Assembly (NCBI GenBank): GCA_024449915.1
Contig: JAMZAV010000813.1
Coordinates: 62,001 to 126,000, forward strand
DNA from: Sweltsa coloradensis
Taxonomy: Eukaryota > Arthropoda > Insecta > Plecoptera > Chloroperlidae
Reading direction: 5' to 3'
DNA length: 64,000 nucleotides
The translations under genes were made by a program, and so were the position numbers. Positions within the stretch are counted from its first letter, which is position 1, and every line of letters begins with the position of its first letter. Below are positions 47,183 to 59,825 of the stretch, piece by piece. The notes under the pieces were generated by a model. That model was not told where the DNA came from. It made no database searches and worked only from the letters and a program-made list of their open reading frames with translations.

Positions 47183-47936
47183 GGGCCCCGATTCATGTAC
47201 ATTTTTATCCCGGTATAAGCAGAGTTAGGTGGTATAAGTGCGGTATAACTCCGAATCCAATTCATGAAGACTTATCCCGCCTCGACCGGGGATAAGAAAA
47301 TACGTAAACAGATGGCGGACATTTTAAATTTTGCATCTATGTGTAAAACGAGAAAAGTTGTCATTACTCTCATAAAACAAATCAGAAACCGTCCCGGGCC
47401 TAGGCCCAGATGTAGAAAATTATTCATAATACAACAGTGTAGGCCTAAAGTTCCATTAGGCTATAGGACTACATTCAATTAATGCTAACATAACACGTTT
47501 GACAAGCCCTAGGCCTCTCCTAGGCAACCCTAGACCTGCACGACCTTGTTCAGACACATCCCGCACAAATAACTAGTTTTGATTACTAAAAGCCTAATGC
47601 AGATAAAGAATGGTATGATAGTCCTAGGCTATTCCAAAATTTACGGCAATAATAAGCCTTTTCTTTTCTTTAAATGAATTCACGCAAACTCCTGTCACTA
47701 AATGAAAAAGTAAAACAAAAGATGGTGGAAATTTTCAGTGTTCTTTTGCTAATTTGCTGATTTACATGGCTGTGGAATGCAGTGGAAAATAACATTTGTT
47801 GTGTCTGTTGTTGCATTGGAAATTTTTGATTGGATGAGAGTTGCCCAGACTTAACCAGGCCTTATCCTGCCATGTCCTGCATTATACCGTCCTTATACCA
47901 CCTATACCCGGGATAAATGTACATGAATCGGGGCCC
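47183..47936 (+). mobile_element. 754-bp inverted-repeat element, copy 2
   Basis: Terminal inverted repeats begin GGGCCCCGATTCATGTACAT and continue imperfectly through ATCCCGG and GGTATAAG for about 40-60 bp. The interior holds ATGGCGGACATTTTAAATTT and GGGCCTAGGCCC. There is no transposase and no clear target-site duplication, so this is a nonautonomous (MITE-type) element of unknown superfamily. Confidence 0.85.
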
Positions 47937-48011
47937 AGGTGAATAGCCAGGGTGTGATGGTGACAGTCACGTTAGGTGACTAGCCAGGGTGTGAGGTGCT
48001 GATAGTCAGCA

Positions 48012-48765
48012 GGGCCCCGATTCATGTACATTTTTATCCCGGTATAAGCCGAGTTAGGTGGTATAAGTGCGGTATAACTCCGAATCCAATTCATGAAGAC
48101 TTATCCCGCCTCGACCGGGGATAAGAAAATACGTAAACAGATGGCGGACATTTTAAATTTTGCATCTATGTGTAAAACGAGAAAAGTTGTCATTACTCTC
48201 ATAAAACAAATCAGAAACCGTCCCGGGCCTAGGCCCAGATGTAGAAAATTATTCATAATACAACAGTGTAGGCCTAAAGTTCCATTAGGCTATAGGACTA
48301 CATTCAATTAATGCTAACATAACACGTTTGACAAGCCCTAGGCCTCTCCTAGGCAACCCTAGACCTGCACGACCTTGTTCAGACACATCCCGCACAAATA
48401 ACTAGTTTTGATTACTACAAGCCTAATGCAGATAAAGAATGGTATGATAGTCCTAGGCTATTCCAAAATTTACGGCAATAATAAGCCTTTTCTTTTCTTT
48501 AAATGAATTCACGCAAACTCCTGTCACTAAATGAAAAAGTAAAACAAAAGATGGTGGAAATTTTCAGTGTTCTTTTGCTAATTTGCTGATTTACATGGCT
48601 GTGGAATGCAGTGGAAAATAACATTTGTTGTGTCTGTTGTTGCATTTGAAATTTTTGATTGGATGAGAGTTGCCCAGACTTAACCAGGCCTTATCCTGCC
48701 ATGTCCTGCATTATACCGTCCTTATACCACCTATACCCGGGATAAATGTACATGAATCGGGGCCC
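48012..48765 (+). mobile_element. 754-bp inverted-repeat element, copy 3
   Basis: Same length as copy 2 and nearly identical; I saw only a few single-base differences. Together with its flanks it appears to be a duplicate of copy 2 within the higher-order array. Confidence 0.85.
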
Positions 48766-49276
48766 AGGTGAATAGCCAGGGTGTGATGCTGACAGTCACG
48801 TTAGGTGACTAGCCAGGGTGTGAGGTGCTGATAGTCATCAGGTGAATAGCCAGGGTGTGATGCTGACAGTCACGTTAGGTGACTAGCCAGGGTGTGAGGT
48901 GCTGATTAGTCATCAGGTGAATAGCCAGGGTGTGATGCTGACAGTCACGTTAGGTGACTGGCCAGGGTGAGGTGCTGACAGTCACGTTAGGTGACTGGCC
49001 AGGGTGTGAGGTGCTGATAGTCATCAGGTGAATAGCCAGGGTGTGAGGGTGACAGTCACGTTAGGTGACTGGCCAGGGTGTGAGAGTGCTGACAGTCATC
49101 AGGTGACTAGCCAGGGTGTGAGGTGCTGACAGTTATCAGGTGACTAGCCAGGGTGTGATGGTGACAGTTATCAGGTGACTGGCCAGGGTGTGAGGTGCTG
49201 ATAGTCATCAGGTGATTCAGGTGACTAGCCAGGGTGTGAGGGTGCTGACAGTCATCAGGTGACTAGCCAGGGTGTG

Positions 49277-51005
49277 ACAAAACATGAGAGGTGTAGAAAG
49301 AGGATGTTGAAAAACCTGCATCTTTGGAAATCGAACTCGAAAATGTTATTCAAATACATCAAACACGATGATCTGGTTTCCCTCAAGTTAAGACAACCCC
49401 TTTCTGGGCACACAAATTAGAATTACAAGAAGTAGAGAGCACAATCTAGTGTGGGACAAAGTTTATAACATTACACATTGCGTTTTTAATATAAATCGAT
49501 ATAGTGACAACACATTCCAACAGTGTTTTAAATGTTCCAAAAGAGTTTGGGTAAAAAAATTTATTACAAAAGTTAATAATTGATTAAAATCTACCCACTC
49601 GGTCGCATAACCTTATTTTACATGATCCCTGCTTGAATGACCAACTATAGCGACCAGTATTTCCAAACAACGTCTAACTCTGTTCTAGGAATGTATGTGG
49701 CCTAGACTTCTAGCGAGCGCTAATTAGGCAGCAGATCTGCGGAGAGCATCATTATCTATCAACGAGGGGAGTCGCTAAAACAAAACAAACTTCTGTGTGA
49801 GAGTCTCGCCAAAGAACTCGCAAAGAAGACAAACTAGTCGGTTCCATCAAGCGTGACAATTTCTCCGCACGATTTGTTCAATAATGCACCACAAGGTTCT
49901 CATCTTCTCCTCCCCCGGCATCTGCATGGGGCTTACGCCGAGCGGGAAATATGCTCTCGCAATAAGACGCCGGTCGGTACGTACGGCCCCTAGATGTGTG
50001 CTCGGGGATATATGCAAAGCCATTTCCCAGAGTCCCTTATCGCATTTCAAAAAACAACACAATCCCCCCCCCTCCCCCTCCCCCTCCAACCGCCCTATAG
50101 GGCACCGTCATCAGAGCACACACAACACAACCATACACCGGCCATTTTACACAAACTTGTGCGTTAATTGCAGAACAACGCGGGAAATTAGGAATTGAAT
50201 TACTTTCGCCTTAGGTGTTGATTGTGGAAAATGAGAGGTGGGAAAGCCTGGATACAGAGATACTCTACACATTTCAGTATCAATCCAGGCAAACATAACT
50301 TGGGTGATTAGAATATAGGGAATGGTGAAATTAGAGAAGAATTGTAAATTAAAAACGGATTTTAACTCAATACAATACGGCCATAGAATAGGGTTGTATA
50401 TGCGGTTAGCAGGCTGGTCCATGGCTCATCCCGCCTCACAGGGAAGACAAGAGTGTGGCCTACCCTCCAGGCGCCAGGGAGCCAACTTATCAGCGAGTGT
50501 TAGACGTGTTCAAGTGTGGTCTTACCAACATAACGAGCAGCAAGTTTCGCAAAGTTTCCACGTCTGTAGCAGCAAGCGCGGTTACGTAGAGATGAGCCGA
50601 GGGGAAGATGTAATGAATTAAACCAGGTGCGCGGCTCGATCTAATTGCTAATAACATCCTCTCTGCTGGAGTCGGAGATGTTATAAAGCTGTCATATAAC
50701 ATGCCAAATTAACCGTGTACACTTTCACAACAATCTCGAACAGAACTAGTGCAGACTCGAGGAAGGAGCAGAGTACGAAACCCCACAGAGACGTGGTCGG
50801 GTGAAACAATAGGCGCTGGAGTGAGGGGGGGGGGGGGGGTGCGCGTCTAATATATGTACGCTAGATCACGTGGCCGACTGGCAAGTAAGGATTGTGTATC
50901 TAAAATATACCAAAGAAACTTTACTTTATTGAACTTCGGAAAACTAAATTTAAAAAAATCTTAAAAGATTGTGCGACAAGTCTATAGCTATATGGTCGAC
51001 ACCGA
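49277..51005. other. Noncoding stretch, no gene seen
   Basis: Contains the third TCTACCCACTC repeat at 49590, C runs at 50064-50087 and a G run at 50825-50839. Frames of 80-104 codons at 49847-50198 overlap on opposite strands and have no domain. Confidence 0.45.
49590..49611 (+). repeat. Dispersed TCTACCCACTC repeat, copy 3
   Basis: TCTACCCACTCGGTCGCATAAC: shares TCTACCCACTC and the GTnnnATAAC pattern with 8022 and 38446, with three or four differences. Confidence 0.5.
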
Positions 51006-51007
51006 TA

Positions 51008-51082
51008 GAGGAAGCTCATGCGTGCAGTGCTGAGACTCTGATGCGGGAGGTCACAGGTTCGATACCCACACCGGCAATCCTG
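51008..51082 (+). repeat. tRNA-derived (SINE-like) fragment
   Basis: AGGTTCGATACCC gives a B box at about 51056. Upstream GCGTGCAGTGCTGAGAC lies where an A box and anticodon arm would be, but the acceptor stem does not close with CACCGGCA. Confidence 0.45.
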
Positions 51083-51084
51083 AC

Positions 51085-54000
51085 TAGAGGTTCTTTCCGA
51101 GGTCTTCGTCAGTCGTGAAGGCGAATGCCGGAATTGAGTCTTTAGGCAACTCTAGGGCACTCTTCATAATTCCGTTACCGACGTTACACCCAAATAACAA
51201 CGGCTACCCCGGGCATTCTTCCGGAACAGTTTTAGTTGGTAGACATTTGTCAATATGCAACGTATGAAGATGAGTACAAATTGTATGTTATACTAATTGT
51301 GGGAAGACCTTTGCTCACACTATTTTCATTGTGATAGCTTATCACTTTCCCCCCTTCCGAGACGTCTACGATGTAGCCCCTGTTCCCGACAGCATTCTAG
51401 TGCAAGTGAGAGCGAGCAGTGTAGATACACCACACCAACAGACGACAACCGTAAACCGCTCACACTAGCTACTAGCTCCGCTTTACCGAACAATTCCGTC
51501 ACCCTGGCAGCTCAATTAGTAAATATATTCATAACCAAACATTAGTACTCGAAACTTGATTGAGTAAGACAACTCGGGAGCGATTGTCGTAATTAGTTCG
51601 TCTCTCGGTCTGGAACAAGACGCGGGGGGGACCTGGATATCGGCCTGTTGCACCAACTTCCTCCCGGATAATCACCGTGTCAGACACGAGGCCTCATTGT
51701 TTTCTCACCTATACACTCCTAGGCAAAACTCGAGCCCTAATCTATTATATTAAAACAGTAATTACGTGCAATTATATCGAAACGCGCCCTCGCATTACTT
51801 GGCTGGTAATGATGATGATGATTATGATGATGTCCTTCTAACGAGACTAGTTAAAAGATAACGCTTGTTTACACTAGGCCACACAACCAGCACCCATTCA
51901 ACAGAACATCAGGTGCTGCGGATTCTAATCAACAATAATAATTGTTTAACTAACAGGTGGAAATAACAACGATGCCCATTGGCCATTCTAAAACACTAAC
52001 CCAAGCATTGAAACTGTTACAATAACATTTTGTGACAAACCGAAAGTAAAATAACATTTTTAGTGTAGTTTCTACGAAAAATATTTTGCAGAAAGAAACG
52101 TTGGTAAATGATTGTAAATTTCACAAACGGGAAGAGGGTGAGAATCCTAATAGTATGATGGCAACAAAAATGTTTTATTTACGTTATCAATAACGTCAAA
52201 AATAAAATAGGTCAGTTTTAAACAAAAACTGCTAGATGAAATGGGTCAGGATGACTAAAACCATGAGAAGTGGGTATGCAGCTAACTTTGTAGCTAAATT
52301 AGCATGGATGGTAACCTGAAGGTGGATTATGAAGAGAGGTGTTGGCTACAGCTATAGCTTCATGAATTCTTTAACAAACGACAAGAATCTAAGAACTAGA
52401 AACACCCGTATAGTGTTTAGAACGCACTATGTCAAGCTTGTTTGTTCGTACCCCTCATTATGTCTCTCGAGCCGACGTTTTGTCAGGGAGTGTACAATCT
52501 TTGGTTTAGTTTCCTATCCCATAATTTCTCGGTTAATTGTTCCTCATTTTGAAAGCAACTTCTGCAGGAGACGTTAAGTACCGATACCCCCCCCCCCCTG
52601 CATCTGTGCACAGTGCAGCCAAGAACACCAAGTTTAGCTACTCCCTTACACTTCCGCCACGACAATAGCGCCAATCATTTTACAACCGAACAGAGGGGAC
52701 AAATTGCTCGAATTACTATATCATGAACTATTAATAATATATTTCGAAACAGATTCAAACACTTGCATAGTCTTACAATATAGTCTTACTATTAATATTA
52801 TAATTTGATACACTTGCAGTCTTAAAACATAGTCTTATGTAGTGAAGAGAGTACAATGCCAAATAGGATGTTTTATTTCTACATTGATGGGGTGACTGTT
52901 CACGGGCCATGTGATGGGGAGTGTATATGTTACGTAAGTCTCACGTAAACAAGCCGGGGTCGGGGGGGGGGGGCAGATCATGGACGGCTAGTCTCTGTGT
53001 TTCGTTCAGTGGACCCGCCCTGGTCTCCACTGTCAGCTACAAGTTCTTCAGCGACCCTCGTAATTTCACTTACGATATGACACTTCGGTCACTCGCGACA
53101 TCAACTAGACAAATTACCCGAGTGGATGAATAACATTCACTTTCCACTGCTAAGCGCCGATCAGACAGAGGGAAGATGCTGCCAGACAGTCTTAATCGAT
53201 GAGATGAGAGCGGTCAAGAAGCCACGTGACCACTGAAAACCACGACGCATATTGTTGCCATGTTTTGATGAATATAGAAAGAACGCTATACTTTATCGAA
53301 AGTATTCCGAAAAACGGTATTGTTAATTGCTTATTAAACTTAAACTTACTTAAAAACTTATTTGTAAACTTATTTGGGAGGACTTCAACGAAAGTCAACA
53401 TTACAAGTAGAACTCGAAAGAAAAGGCATAGTCTAGCGAGCTAGTAAGCAGTCAAAAGGAAATCAAGTATGCTAAATATGACTGAATGTGAACCTCACAA
53501 TATATTTTCAATGCCAATGGATGGAACGATGTAAAATTAAACTTATCAAATAGTATAGCTAATGGTCCAAATATGAATGAGACGTGATTTTAGTATTTAT
53601 AGACGTCAGAAAAACGAGTTTCTTATGCAGATACTTCTCCGCAAACTACTAACCTAATGCCTGATATCTACAACGCCATGGTCGGCTATCCCAATATGTA
53701 AAATAACAAGGCGAGCTATATTTGGTTGGTACTAAACACCAGACTAAAATCAAATTAGAGTTTGGAACGCCCGCGAAATGTCGGTTGTTACCAACCAGAG
53801 AGATTTGAAAATAGAACTCGCAGTTACGAGATCAATCATATTATTATCTATCGGATTCCCCGAGCAAATCAAATCCGAACTCATTTAAAAGTTTACCTGC
53901 ATTAAAACGATTAAATCTGATGCCGAAGTCGAAGCGATTAAAATTTAATGTAAGAACCGTTTAAAGAAGTTATTCTCTCGCGTGGTAAGCGACCACATTC

Positions 54001-54794
54001 CGCGAGGCTGGACCAGTTAAACTCGGTGCAATTAACAGTTAACAGCGCGATAAATACTTCACAACGGTGCATCCATTTCGGAACATTATAAAAACAATAT
54101 CTTCAGTTATGAGTTAGTCACAAATCAGAGTATTTTGATTGACGGTCCAGAGATGTATGTCTAGTCACACGCGCAATTCAATGTTCTTTACGATTGAGCA
54201 TATTATTAATAAGGAAACGGATAACATAGAAACTGCTGTCCTGTCCTGTCCGAAAATAAGCTCAGAAGTGAGTTGACAAGTGCAGATTTGTAACAACAAA
54301 ACACTTGATGACGTATCAATCTCAATGAATTGCTCCATACCAAATTGACATCAGTCCGACAATTTAATTTTACTGGACAAGAAATTTATATGTTGAAAAG
54401 AAAATCACTAATTTTCTTACGGAATCGCAGTGCAGGCAGGCTAAGTGGTGATGGCGATATCATATTCAATATGGTTATAGTAAGGATGGCACACCACACA
54501 ACTTGCATTCTAGGCGCTGCAGGACCAGGAGGAACCAATACAGGTTCACCAGACAGACTTGAGATCGACAACGGCCTCTGATTCATATTCTTACGGTGCA
54601 ACAAGGGTGTCAGGTGACAGAATTCCACGGTTCCCAGACTTGTAATTCCACGTCTAAATGCCGAGATAAACCCCACTGACAACCACATATTATATTATAT
54701 TATTTCAGAGCGCTCGGGAGCTCCTCTTCAAAAACAACAAGCAAATTTACGACTCTTCCTAATAATATCTCCCCCCGTGCATTTGTTTATTTTC
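51085..54794. other. Noncoding stretch, no gene seen
   Basis: (ATG)n at 51808-51832, a degenerate doublet with CACTTGCA and ATAGTCTTA landmarks at 52757-52840 (about 50-bp spacing), C run at 52589-52598, G run at 52960-52972. Short frames lack domains. AT-rich 53230-53350. Confidence 0.45.
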
Positions 54795-54875
54795 TATTAG
54801 TCGCCTCGCGCTCTCGGTTGGTCGTGGCACCTGTGTGAGCGGGGTTCGACTCCCGGGGCGTGGAGTCTGTCTGCG
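54795..54875 (+). repeat. tRNA-derived (SINE-like) fragment
   Basis: GGGGTTCGACTCCCGGGGC contains a B-box-like GGTTCGACTCC at about 54842. Upstream CTCTCGGTTGGTCGTGGC could be a remnant of the D arm. It does not fold as a full tRNA. Confidence 0.5.
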
Positions 54876-55962
54876 AGGACACGCCCTCACGTGCAACTGC
54901 CACGCCCACGTAGCTCCTATACTTCCACCATGCTCCTGCAATTTTCTCCATCTGACAGATTTATAGGCTACCGACCGAGCTTGCACGACTTGTACTCACT
55001 CGCCGGCCCTAACAAAACAACCCGATTAACATTTTTACTATACAAAGGAATCGATGCTAGGAAGTAGACGGCGCGTCTTGCTCGGACATAAACAACACAA
55101 TGTACGCGCCGCATTTACTTATTAACTCGACGGCGATTAATCAAATTTAAATTTCCACTTTTTATAATGGTTAGCAAACAATAGGTAACTGTGCATTCTA
55201 CTTCTGTCGTCGTTATCATGTGAAGACGTTCACCCTTGTAGCCTGTTGTATGCCATGGTAAGTAAAAAAAAAAAAATGAGTATTGTAAGGAAATTTCTGT
55301 CACTTTTTTAAAGTGGGAAAACGTTTTCTGGTTATTCAAATTTGAACCAACATTTTTAAATTTTAGAAGTGTTTTAAATAATAATATCAAGACAAAACTA
55401 CTAACTTGTAAGTACACCACATTTTCCTGCTAAGTGCTAGTCACAATTCCAACAAAAACAACTATTGCATAATTTACGTAAATCGTTTTACAGTTTGTAG
55501 GTAGTAGTTTAAAATGACATTATTTGACATCCAACAATAATTGAATATTAAACAAATCCAGCATCGTCTTCATACAACTCTAGTATTGGTGAACTAAAAC
55601 GTCTCGTGTTGTCGCCTACGATGAAGACTTACACCTTAGGATGACTGAGCAGAAGCAGATTCATTCACAACCTCCCAGTCTATTCCTCGTTACCAAGAGT
55701 AAATACTAGAGTGTTTACTAATGGCAGGTTCAGCCCGCGGGCTGTTTGAAAACAAACTGATATCCGTCCATAGGACAGGTGAACGAACATCGACCATCAT
55801 GATACTTGTGAGTTGTGACTCTTAAACAGCTGAAGTTTTCTAGTTTATTTATGCCATATTAAACATTTACTAATTCTTTTTACGTCATTGTTTCCGAAAT
55901 TTTGTTGTGTTACTGAAACAGTAAAGATATTCTATATAGGTCTAAGACTCATACTTGGCCAA
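54876..55962. other. Noncoding stretch, no gene seen
   Basis: AT-rich. Contains a perfect 12-base palindrome AGCCCGCGGGCT at 55732-55743. No coding signal. Confidence 0.45.
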
Positions 55963-56545
55963 GTTCTTAAGACCGAAATTCGGTGTAACGGCCCATCCGG
56001 GTGTGCCGTTTCACAGAAACAAGGACTAAGTACTTCAAACTGCATGGTTCTTAGGCTTAGCACCGAATCGCCGTAGCACAGAACCGAAACCGAAATGTAG
56101 AGTGTGCTTTCAGAACAAAATTCGGTCTCAAGACACAGACTGTAATTCGGTGTAACGGCCCACTCAGATGGGCCGTTACAACGAATTTCCGTTACACCGA
56201 ATTTCGGTCTGAAGTCTTAAGACACACACTGACGTTTTTGCCGACTTTTCTGCGTAACGGCGATTCGGTGTAAAAACCCTCACGGTCGTACAACTTAACT
56301 GTTTGGTTATTTTCGGTGTAACGGCACACTCGGTTACTTTAAAAATTATTTTCGGTGTAACGGCGTTTCTGTGCTAAGGCCCATACCGAGTGCGTCTTTG
56401 GAACGAAATAAATTAATAGTATAGATATTTTCGGTGTAACGGCGATTCAGTGCAAAAGCCGACACTGTTTTCAGTTTTAAAGTGAAAACTTAGAAAAATG
56501 TTCTTTTATTTTCGGTGTACCGGTGTTTCTGTGCTAATACCCCGA
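55963..56545. repeat. Foldback cluster of a GGTGTAACGGC motif
   Basis: TTCGGTGTAACGGC occurs directly at 55979, about 56146, 56312, 56351 and 56430, with variants at 56252 and 56511, and inverted at 56172-56200. The segment AAGnnnTTAAGACCGAAATT (55963-55980) returns inverted at 56200-56221. TGTAACGGCCCA and TGGGCCGTTACA make a perfect 12-bp stem with a 6-base loop near 56150-56180. A companion motif TTTCTGTGCTAA follows CGGCG or CGGTG at 56365 and 56525. No open frame. Family not recognised. Confidence 0.75.
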
Positions 56546-59198
56546 CCCTTATGCAGGCGTGCTTAATTCTTGATGACGAGTCTTGTGCTCAATGACCACA
56601 AACCACGAGTGTACACGTGTATATAAACCGAGCCAGCAGATATGTCACTTCTTGAAGTAGGGCCCGGCTTTACCGCATGAGAGCGTTCCAGAATCAACGA
56701 GTTAGTCCTCCTATATTCACAAGTTATTATGAATTATTCATCAACATCCCGGGTAGGTTTTCCAATTGAGCGCGAGGAGAAGAGAACACAGCCTAGTGAG
56801 GGTACGTACGGCACGCTGCCATGTTTTCAACGGCATTCAAATGAATTTTAATTGGTTACATAAAGAGACTGAGAAAGCTAAAGCACTTCACTTCTTAAAA
56901 CCATTCATTCGTCCTCCTGCTTTACTTGGCTTGGCACATCCGAACAACCTCGGGGTACACTCTCCACTCTACTCCACTCTACTCGCTTCACTCTCAATGC
57001 GGATAATTGTATTTACAATTTAAATATCATTTACTAACCTCTTACCGCAGGTTTTAACTATACCCTTGCCAGAGTCAGGGGTGGGGAAAGTTTACCCTCA
57101 ACCGCAAAGGGCTACAAAATAAAGAGGTTAATGAACAACGTTATAAAAAGCACCCGCTTTGTTCTACAGAACATATTTAATCGGGTCCAACAAAACAAAA
57201 GCATCACAATATACTCGTTATGTGAGGAAATACAATAAGTATATACCTTATTGAATCTCGTTTTATAGAATTTGGGTATTTTAATACAAATCAAACAAAT
57301 GCATAAATTAGTAAATGTGTGTATGACGAGGTCTAATTTAAATTTTCAGGGATGACTTGTACAGTTAATACGAGTTTAAACATTTTAATTTACAGTGAAA
57401 TATTGAAAAATTAACATTTATCCTGCGTTGTGAGCCACCAGCTTTGGCTGCAGAGACTCTTACAAAGTTGTTTATTGGCAATACTGATATCCTCGTACTA
57501 CAACGCCTAGGATCGAGTTCCAATTAGTTTACCAAGAACATTGTGATGTAGAAATGAAGATTGCAATCACAATTATGAACCCATATGTTGATCAGGTTAA
57601 GTTTAGCAAATAATACATGAGCATCTTAGTCTAGTTGGTTCACGTACGGCATGCACTTAGCGTAATAATCACGGCGTCATCAATCAGCTCCTGAAGACTC
57701 GGCCTAGAACGAGGCGACACGTTTGTTCCACCAGCAAAGCCAACGACCTGGACACAGCAAACTACGCTTAGGAGGAGATTAGTGCAACACTAGCATAAAT
57801 AATACGCACAACATAAGCATTTAATATAAAGCACTTTTCACACAGTGAACACAAACCAGAGCTGGAGTAACGATAGGTTGAAAGAACTTTTACCACGGTG
57901 CCCCAACATCAAATTTTAAATTTAAATCAGTGATCACTCAAGCTTTAGGATATTAACATTATAATTTAGTCAATAGTTTATTTCCATTGGTCTCTTTTCA
58001 TACTCATTTAACTTTTCTTTTCTTTATAAGGGGTGAATATCTCATATTATCAATTTTCAATATTAATAATTTTTATAGTTTCACATTTAAGTTGCTAGTT
58101 TCAAATGTGTTTAAAGAGATACATTGATTATTTTGTGAATGTTTATGGTATATTTTAAAGTATACAAGTATGTTGTCTGTCCATTATGCTATGATTTGCA
58201 GTTGTGGAATTTGTACTCTGTTGTAATAAGCATTATAATAAATAAATAAATAAATAAATAATAAAAAAGAACATATTTACCAAATCTAGCATGGGTAACA
58301 CACGCATTACATTATTAGAAGAACGCGTAGCTTACACTCCGAGACTATCTCTGTGGACCCAACCGATGCAAGACGAGGCTTCACCGGAGCCGATACATTT
58401 CACATCATCATGCACACATAACACGGCGCAATGACGGCCGTGAGCGATAAATTAATAACACTGTTGTACCGACGACAGGTACACATACACACGGTCATTT
58501 TAAACTGTCAGAAGTATGAAACACCTTCAGTAAGTACGAACCACACGGTAACTAATCATGCACGAAACAGTTAAAACTACACCATGAAATTATTCAGAAT
58601 TACAGCGTACAGTGTAATGTAATGTTGGGCGGAACATACGCGTCTCGTGATAACGCGGTGTTAGCAATCTAAATGCCATTTATACTAATTACTGTTATTA
58701 CTATTTATAATTAGGATGGGTAGTTATGACGACTGGACGGGACTGCAATGACACGCACGAAGGATCCTAGCTTGAAATGTGCAGGTGTATTTAGCAGGTT
58801 TCCATATACGTGAGGTGTGACACTTCGACTCGAGTCAAGCGATAATCTACAATAGAATATGTGCATTTCTATATGGAGCTGGGGTGAAATTAAACACTCT
58901 GAATACTTTTATAAAAGCTGAGGTTATTTCAACAGTAAGGTTATATTGAAACATTTAATAAATATAATTAGTGCAATATTTCGGGTATTTTCAACACCCT
59001 TCTAATGGCAACAATTAAAACATATAAAACCCCGTCTCCTAGCCAAGGTCAAGACATCAAAACAACCACTGCAATCTTGGTCTCATTAAAATTATACAAT
59101 TGCAAAACAAATAATATATAAAACCACAATCACGATCACAATAGTTGTACGCGGCTCACGATAAGAACCGAACACGAGTACGATTGAGTTTGTCGACG
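56546..59198. other. Noncoding stretch, no gene seen
   Basis: Mostly AT-rich, with a (TAAA)n tract at 58237-58262. A weak tRNA-like GGATCGAGTTCC at 57511. No gene recognised. Confidence 0.45.
58237..58262. repeat. (TAAA)n microsatellite
   Basis: Six TAAA/AAAT repeats followed by A-rich sequence. Confidence 0.85.
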
Positions 59199-59215
59199 AC
59201 CCGGCGCCTCCACCA
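59199..59215 (-). repeat. tRNA-Ala-like motif, copy 13
   Basis: ACCCGGCGCCTCCACCA: one change from the consensus (A to G inside the acceptor segment). Singleton. Confidence 0.8.
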
Positions 59216-59514
59216 AAACATCAACGCACGGGGAATTAATTTATTTTAATATCGGATCTTGTATAATTATGTTTTGTTGAAGCGTGGAATATTGTTTATG
59301 TTGTTTTCAAGATTATATCTAGAATCACATATTATGAGAATCGAGGTAGTGAAAAAATAGAAAATTCTCGAAAATTTACTAAAGTCTTGGGATGTTAATT
59401 TCCTATGTTTCTAGACATTTGCCAACGAAGTGTATCTTTTGCCTTTAGTTTTGGTAAAGTGAGATATATTTACAACTTGATTTAAGCTGCTCCCTTGAAG
59501 TTCCCCGGTCAAAA

Positions 59515-59585
59515 CATAATACCGATCTCTGGTTGGTCATTATTCTCGTGTCGACGACGTCGGCGCCCCGACCAAACGGGTGGAC
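59515..59585. repeat. Dispersed GTTGGTCAT repeat, copy 3
   Basis: ATCTCTGGTTGGTCATTATTC is given here as ATCTCTGGTTGG and TCATTATTC, followed by TCGACGACGTCGGCG. The same order occurs at 45400-45450 and 25905-25940. Confidence 0.55.
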
Positions 59586-59825
59586 CGTGAATACGAGTGT
59601 ATTTATTTATGTACAACGTTCCCTCCAGCTCCTACCGCTTGCAATATTAAACAATTCAATCAACCCCTATCACTGATGGACCCCGATAAGGTCACGACAC
59701 GATATCTCCTGTGTAGTTGACAGTTGAATCTGAGCTCACGTGACCGAGGTACAAACTAGTTGATCGGGTGATTGCACTGGCTACAACCACCCGCATAACA
59801 GTCCATAACACGCACCTTGGGTCTG

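Larger units (their letters stand above)
46217..49276. repeat. Compound array: 37-bp minisatellite interrupted by three inverted-repeat elements
   Basis: Minisatellite blocks lie at 46217-46277, 47033-47182, 47937-48011 and 48766-49276. Two alternating 37-bp units form a 74-bp dimer: one reads AGGTGAATAGCCAGGGTGTG plus ATGGTGACAGTCACGTT, the other AGGTGACTAGCCAGGGTGTG plus AGGTGCTGATAGTCATC. Elements of 754-755 bp sit between the blocks, each flanked by GTCATC (or GTCAGC) on the left and AGGTGAATAGCC on the right. The 829-bp spacing of elements 2 and 3 marks a higher-order repeat. Confidence 0.9.

Noticed and set aside
47183..48765. Identical 72-codon frames at 47264 and 48093
   Set aside because: They are the same non-coding interior of duplicated inverted-repeat elements; identity comes from the duplication, not from coding selection.
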